The notes under the pieces: generated by a model
Database searches by the model: none
What the model was told of the DNA's origin: nothing
What the model saw: the letters and a program-made list of their open reading frames with translations, nothing else
Translations under genes and position numbers: made by a program
In this document: positions 58,932 through 64,000 of the stretch, piece by piece
How positions within the stretch are numbered: the first letter of the stretch is position 1
Layout of the letters: each line of letters starts with the position of its first letter
Origin: Uloborus plumipes
Taxonomy: Eukaryota > Arthropoda > Arachnida > Araneae > Uloboridae
Assembly (NCBI GenBank): GCA_038373865.1
Contig: JAXGGA010003938.1
Coordinates: forward strand, 31,027 to 95,026
Direction of reading: 5' to 3'
DNA: 64,000 nucleotides

Positions 58932-59199
58932 ATGAGAGTTCTCCAGGATTTGACCACATTTTCAAGGCCGCCCCAAATCCGGCAGAGGCGCGAATTTCCT
59001 CTTCCTCATCCTCGCTCCCCCGGGGATGCAGAGCTAGATATGGAATCTTCTGGCGCGGATTCCATTCGAGGGTGGGAGGGGGATGGGCGGGAATCTCGCA
59101 GAAGATCAATAGAGCGCGGAAGCTGCAACCGGAAAGATAGAAAACATCCGAGATTTTTCTCCGGCCGGGCGACACAGAGCAAGTCTGCTCTCTCTAGAG
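58932..59199 (+). CDS. Candidate first exon of an unrecognised plus-strand gene
   Basis: A GC-rich, CpG-containing exon candidate follows an in-frame stop at 58923-58925. From the ATG at 58932 it stays open for 89 codons (MRVLQDLTTFSRPPQIRQRR at the start; Arg, Ser and Glu rich; ending QSKSALSR) to a strong donor, AGAG|GTAAGC, with GT at 59200. Splicing to the acceptor at 62588 keeps the frame open (next residues ETSEFLTTSMPHNEQTDPFP). No domain is recognised. It could instead be a 5' UTR exon in a CpG-rich promoter. It lies on the strand opposite PLOD, probably inside a large PLOD intron. Confidence 0.4.
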
Positions 59200-59370
59200 G
59201 TAAGCACACAACAACCATCCTTTGGTGACATCCGCCGAGGCCCCGCCTCCCCCGCTAAATAGGCCCCATGCACGGGTTATCTCGGGGAGCAATTAAGTGC
59301 ACGGTTCACGGCTCGTTAACACCCGGGGCTGATTCGGCGAGATTGGAGTCTTGCTCCATCTCCTAACGCT
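59200..59370. promoter_or_regulatory. GC-rich block downstream of the candidate exon
   Basis: CpG- and C-rich sequence (GAGGCCCCGCCTCCCCCGC, TTATCTCGGGGAGC, AATTAAGTGCACGG, CACCCGGGGCTGATTCGGCG) contrasts with AT-rich flanks and may be a conserved regulatory block or CpG island. CAATTAAGTG resembles an NK2-class homeodomain site; this is only a motif match. Confidence 0.3.
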
Positions 59371-61356
59371 AGGTTACTGTTTTAATGGATAGAAAGGAGT
59401 GGTGTTTCGTGGGAATGTCTCGCTTTTGTTGTGAAAAAGAGGGAGGGTAAAGAGTTTAAAAATATTGCTAAAATAGTTTATCTCATAAAAGAATAAAAAT
59501 TTGCAGAAAATAGTACACGAAAATGCTCGATTTAAAGCTAAATTTATGGATTTTAAGATTAATTTCAATGCTTCGATCGATTATATTTTAACCACAGAAA
59601 GCTAAGCCCACAATTATTATAGCTGAAAAAGTTTTGTTCTTTTATTATTACAAAATAATTAATTATATATAATTAATAAATTCGACACTGTATGCTTTTA
59701 TTAGCTACATAAAACAACATTATCTATAGGAAATAATTTTCAAACCTGTAAAATTCGATACGAGTTTTTAAATATATATATTTTAATTTTTTACTGTTTA
59801 GTATATTGTAGCTATTTGACATACTAAACCAGAGATAAGGAAAAACGAAATTTATATGTCAAAAATTGCGACGAAACTTGTTACTCCACGAGAAAGTCAT
59901 TCTTAAACTTTCACTTACACATTTTTGAGAGAAAAAAAAACTAAAAAGTGAAATTTATTCTTAGCTCAAGGGAAATAATTATCAAATTAAAAGTAACATG
60001 TGTTTTTTCAATAAATGAAATGTATACATACAAGCATAATCAAAATTATGTTTGCTTAGATTCAGTTAATCGAAATCACAATAAGTATATTAGAAAAGAT
60101 GTCGAAAATGTTAGCGTTTTCTTTCCTCAATGAGGTAGGTGTCTCATTGAAAAAGTAAATTTAAGGATATATCCGGCATATTATTTTCATAAAAATATTC
60201 TACAGAATATTTTGCTGCATAGATTCATTTGTGTTTTATTATTTAGTTTTACTTTATTCGATTTACATTTTTAAACCTATTAATCTACTCTCACTTTTTA
60301 AGAAATAATTCGCACTGTCTCGCTGTCTTTAGGGTCTGTTTTAAAGGGAAGAAAGCATTTCAACAACGCAGAAAATGCTGCCCGTTGGCTGAAGTCAGAA
60401 GTAAAGTTGAAATTAGTACATGTTACTTTAAAGGAAACGTAAATCAGGTGCAGTAAAATACACATTAGTACAATAAGAACAGAACGAGACCGGTTTCACT
60501 CCTGCTTTAAATTCTTTCTTGCGGGGGGGTGGGCGGCCGGAAGGTTTGCATACTCAATGTTAATTTAAGCGGAAAAAAAAACATACAGACTTGTCTATAA
60601 ATATTAATTTCTCAAAGCAAGAGTGGCAATTGATCCCCCTAAATGACGTGCCTGCTGGCCTGCAATTACTATATCAGGGAATGGTAATGAGTTCTGGTAT
60701 CTATGGTAAACAAGAGTTAGTCTTTTGCATAATTAACAGAAATTACACGCCAGGCTAAGAAATTGAAGCCGGAAGTTGCACCAATGTATCCAAGATCATT
60801 AGCTTCTTGCTAAAGATCTTTGTATACATTGATTCAAAACATTGCACTATTGAATCTTAATTGTTGGTAATTAATTTAAACTTAAGTTAATGTTACGAGT
60901 TTATGAAATTATATTAAAACGTGAATTAAAAAGTAAACAAGTCGAACAGCTAATGTATTTCTCACCAATCTCGCACAGCTGCCACGTTACTGTAACACCC
61001 GTTCATGTTCTGACCGATGTTTCCCACAATTGTGTTTTTAATTTCATCTCCTTTTTACCATACAGGCGTGTCAATGTGTTTTTTTTTTTTTTTTTTTTTT
61101 GTTCGTTTTAATCTTCGAAGCGCTCGAGGTGTCATCAACGAAGAGGAAATGGAACTAATATTTCAACATTTTTTGTTTTTGACTTTGATTCCCCCCCCCC
61201 CCCCCCCCCCCCAGTATGATAAAGAAAAAAAAATTATTTTTAAGCTGACGTGCATCTCGGTGTAGAAAATATCTAAACTCATGAACTGTTTTTTTTTTTT
61301 TTTTAATTTTAATCACGCACTAATCGTGCAATGACTTATGTTAGAATTTAATCTTA
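59371..61356. other. AT-rich DNA without genes
   Basis: T run at 61077-61100, C run at 61191-61212 and another T run at 61289-61304. A hAT-type end (CCTAAATGACGTGCC) occurs alone at about 60638-60652. No supported exon. Confidence 0.45.
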
Positions 61357-61557
61357 ATTGCTCTATTGAAATATTGAAAGACAATTTACTGAATTGAAGG
61401 AAATAAATCACTCTAAAAAAAGTTGACATTAATTGAAAAGGACCTATAGAAGTGAAGCTTCGAGACTTCACACGTTCCACTTCTTGGGGCCTTTTTTAAT
61501 TGATTGTACAGTGATTTATTTCTTTAATTCCGTAAATTTTATTTTAAGTAGAGCACT
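61357..61557. mobile_element. Inverted-repeat MITE (~200 bp)
   Basis: Left arm (GCTCTATTGAAATATTGAAAG, then AAATAAATCACT) pairs with the right arm (AGTGATTTATTTCTTTAATT to TAGAGC). The centre carries a second hairpin, GTGAAGCTTCGAGACTTCAC. Confidence 0.8.
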
Positions 61558-62000
61558 TCAGATTGATTCTAACGTAAAAAATTTGAATCATAAACTCAAT
61601 TAAATCAACATTTTAAAAAGTTGATGGGTTGTGGTTTTTTCAACATCGTGATGGTGGTGGAACTATTACATTAAAAATAAAATTTATTTTCTCAATCTAA
61701 CTTGGGCAAAAAATGAAAAATGTTAACATTGAAAAATGGCAAAGTTAAATATTTATTTCGTTAATATAAATGCTTTCAAATCTAAAACCAAAACTTAAAA
61801 GGTGTTGCTACTGAAAAAACAAACCCATGACACTATAATACCAAAACCCATTATTATTCACCAAAACAGAGCAGTAATGAAACAAAAACGAAAATCAAGT
61901 TGACAGTTAACAAAAGCCTAAAATCGCGAAAAATAAGGTGGAGCCACGCACTCTCCCCCCGCTTGCCGCGGATGTCCTCTGCTTCCAACTTGAGACTAAA
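61558..62000. other. AT-rich DNA, nothing recognised
   Basis: No gene; a C-rich patch lies at 61949-61966. Confidence 0.35.
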
Positions 62001-62550
62001 GGGGGGTGCTGAAAAGTTTCTGGATTTTCAGCAGCCCCTTCTAATTGAAAATTGAAAAAAAAAAAATGTTACCATAAGAAAGCTTGTTATCTTGTAATAT
62101 TACTGTAAAAATGTAAGTTGTTTCCTACTCTATTAGCTACTTCAAAATTGAGGTAGAAGATAACCTGACAGAGGATGAAGCAAATTTCACAACTGTGCAG
62201 TTACCAGTTGAGGAGCGTTATATTGAGTTGAGGAGCGTTCCTCCAAAGAACAGTCCTGTTCTCACCTAGTGTCTGACATTTCAATGTGAATGTCCTTTGC
62301 GAACTTTTTTCAGAGAAACAAGAACTTCAGAACGTTCCTTAACTGCACAAATGTAAAACTTGCTTGAGCCTCTGCCATGTTATCTTCTACCTCAAATTTG
62401 AAATAGGCTAATAGAGTGGGAAATAACTCACATATTTACAGTAATATTACAAGATAACTTAGCTTTCATACGGTAACAGAATAAATTTCAATTTTCAAAT
62501 AGAAGAGGGCAAAGCCAGGAACTTTTCTGCACCCTCCCCCCCCCCCCCCC
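62001..62550. mobile_element. Foldback MITE (~550 bp), arms ~220 bp
   Basis: The left end GGGGGGTGCTGAAAAGTTTC and its inverse (GGAACTTTTCTGCACCC at 62518-62534, then a C run) begin arms sharing AATTGAAAATTGAAA, GTTATCTTGTAATATTACTG, CTCTATTAGC and GAGGTAGAAGATAAC. The loop has two GTTGAGGAGCGTT copies near 62208 and 62230. It ends about 40 bp before the exon acceptor at 62588. Confidence 0.85.
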
Positions 62551-62588
62551 CATGACATGATCGATTCATTTTTGCTTCTTTTTTTCAG

Positions 62589-62808
62589 AAACTTCTGAAT
62601 TTTTAACCACATCTATGCCCCATAATGAACAGACTGATCCTTTTCCTACTGGTGAGTGTGACGGTGCTTTTTCTTCTGATGGTCAATCCGACGGAGGGAG
62701 CCCGAAAGGGGGGCGGTCGACGAAAAACCAAATCACGTATGTCAGGCTCACAAGAGAATGATATTCTACACCAACCCCCGGCGGAAAGAGTATTACGATA
62801 ATGAAAAT
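62589..62808 (+). CDS. Candidate second exon, reading frame ambiguous
   Basis: Acceptor TTCTTTTTTTCAG ends at 62588; donors are CTACTG|GTGAGT (GT at 62652) and GAAAAT|GTAAGT (GT at 62809). Three frames compete. (a) Continuation from the 58932 exon is open to TGA at 62759-62761, or to a symmetric 63-nt exon with the first donor. (b) An ATG at 62625 gives 58 residues with a textbook signal peptide (MNRLILFLLVSVTVLFLLMV, then NPTEGARKGGGRRK), stopping 7 nt before the second donor. (c) A third frame stays open through the second donor (FYTNPRRKEYYDNEN). Switching between (b) and (c) is what an indel at the G6 run (62708-62713) or the C5 run near 62774 would cause. The product is not recognised. 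Confidence 0.4.
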
Positions 62809-62811
62809 GTA

Positions 62812-64000
62812 AGTTGCTAATAATCAAGAAGGTTCATCTGTCGTATGGTTAATTGCAGAAAACTGTTTCCAACTTCTTAAAAGATTACAATTTAATGAAG
62901 GAACTCCTGACTCAAATTTTGCGTACACATTGTTATTCTCCGCAGGCCAAAAACTATCCTTGTTTTTATCAGTCGAGTTTATGACTTGAATTTGATTTAT
63001 AAGATTTAATTGATGAATACCAAATTTATATTTTAAAACTGTGTTCTTGTTAAATTTAAAAATAATTGTTCTAAAATTATAATATTATCTAAAAGAAAAT
63101 CTCTGCGATTTTTTTTTTTTTTTTTTTGCGTTTGCATCTTGCTCGCATTTTATGAATGAACAATTTCTGAATCGTTACTTGTAACTTTCACGACAGAAAG
63201 GCAACAGTTGACCAATAATTTATCACGTGCTCGGGAGAAAAATGTAGTAAAGCATCATCAGCTATCCAACATTTTGGCAACAGGAATCATTGTAAATCCC
63301 CTCCCCTCCCCACTCTCTAGTCGATCGTATTCTTTAATCACGAGAGACGATAAATTACAAATAAATTCACGAAACAGAATTTCTATTTTCTTTCAGTCTT
63401 TCCCTTCTCTTATCAAATAAATATAAATAAATCAATATATAAATTATACAGTAGAAAAGAAGGCAATATCTGCCAAAAGGCAGATGACATCAACGAATTA
63501 AAACAATTATTTTTGACTCATAAAGTATATAACCAGTTCATCGGCAAAAAATTTATAAAACTGACACTTCAGTTCAAAACAGTCCCTATGTCAAATGAAA
63601 AAAAAATACATTTGAAAACGATGTCAGTCCAAAAGATGATATTAAAGGTGATATAGAAATTTTTTCAAGAAGGGCCATTATTTTTTTTACTTACATCTTA
63701 CTATATATCTGATTCACATATGCTTAGGAGAGGGGGGGGGGACATTATTTTATTTGTCAAATGTAAAGAAATAGCAAAGGAATGGAAGGCAGGAGGTCTT
63801 TGAACGTATTCCTCCTCTTTTCTGCAGCCCAAAACATTCAAAAATTTCGTTTTTAGAGCCTCAATTTCTTAATAATTCCGGATGAATGTTTTGAACATTC
63901 CAGAACATCATTAAGAGTAGCAAAAAATTTCATTTTTTGAAACTTCCCGGATAAAAGTCTCTAAACCTCACCCCTTCCCCCACCGTCATCAAAGATGAAC
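62812..64000. other. AT-rich DNA to window end, nothing recognised
   Basis: T run at 63110-63127 and G run at 63734-63741. No further exon of either gene is supported. Confidence 0.4.

Noticed and set aside
56000..64000. Upstream PLOD exons within the window
   Set aside because: Minus-strand CTTAC-type donors in this stretch are not preceded by PLOD-like sequence; no segment matching the region before GVWNVPY was seen.

Overview
The window is AT-rich, intron-rich and repeat-dense eukaryotic nuclear DNA. One gene is recognised beyond doubt: the 3' half of procollagen-lysine 5-dioxygenase (PLOD), in seven constitutive exons on the minus strand. Its sequence looks arthropod-like to me. The mix of repeats (hAT and pogo-type MITEs, piggyBac remnants, a Tc1 element, a Ty3/gypsy gag, tRNA-derived SINEs, long foldback elements) also suits an arthropod, perhaps a chelicerate. 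That assignment is inference. Nothing bacterial or viral is present.

Layout. 1-12.6 kb: intergenic repeats (a piggyBac end, hAT-type MITEs, two SINEs of one family, a 669-bp foldback) and a 1,333-bp tract without a single cytosine. 12.6-31.6 kb: a probable two-exon plus-strand gene for an 88-residue membrane microprotein. Its coding exons (12924-12983 and 31259-31465) are joined in phase 0 across an 18.3-kb intron. That intron holds a Ty3/gypsy LTR-gag fragment with a heat-shock-element-like promoter, a ~147-bp satellite with a three-monomer higher-order repeat, a 2.46-kb foldback and a 3.2-kb element carrying a dispersed 14-15-bp motif. 32-46 kb: repeats, including a Tc1 element split by a nested 2.2-kb insertion, several tandem arrays and inverted-repeat elements. 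46.7-55.9 kb: PLOD 3' UTR and exons on the minus strand, with a duplicated 102-bp exon that looks like an alternative exon. 56-64 kb: no further PLOD exon is seen, so its 5' half lies beyond 64 kb. This stretch holds a 660-bp near-perfect palindrome, a hAT-like remnant, a GC-rich plus-strand exon candidate at 58.9-59.2 kb and a second candidate at 62.6-62.8 kb, probably a gene on the opposite strand inside a PLOD intron.

The three genes show no functional link. PLOD hydroxylates collagen lysines in the endoplasmic reticulum. The microprotein and the third gene are not recognised. The items most worth a second look are the C-free tract, the duplicated PLOD exon, the microprotein gene, the LTR heat-shock element and three regions that each carry their own short motif dispersed in several copies.
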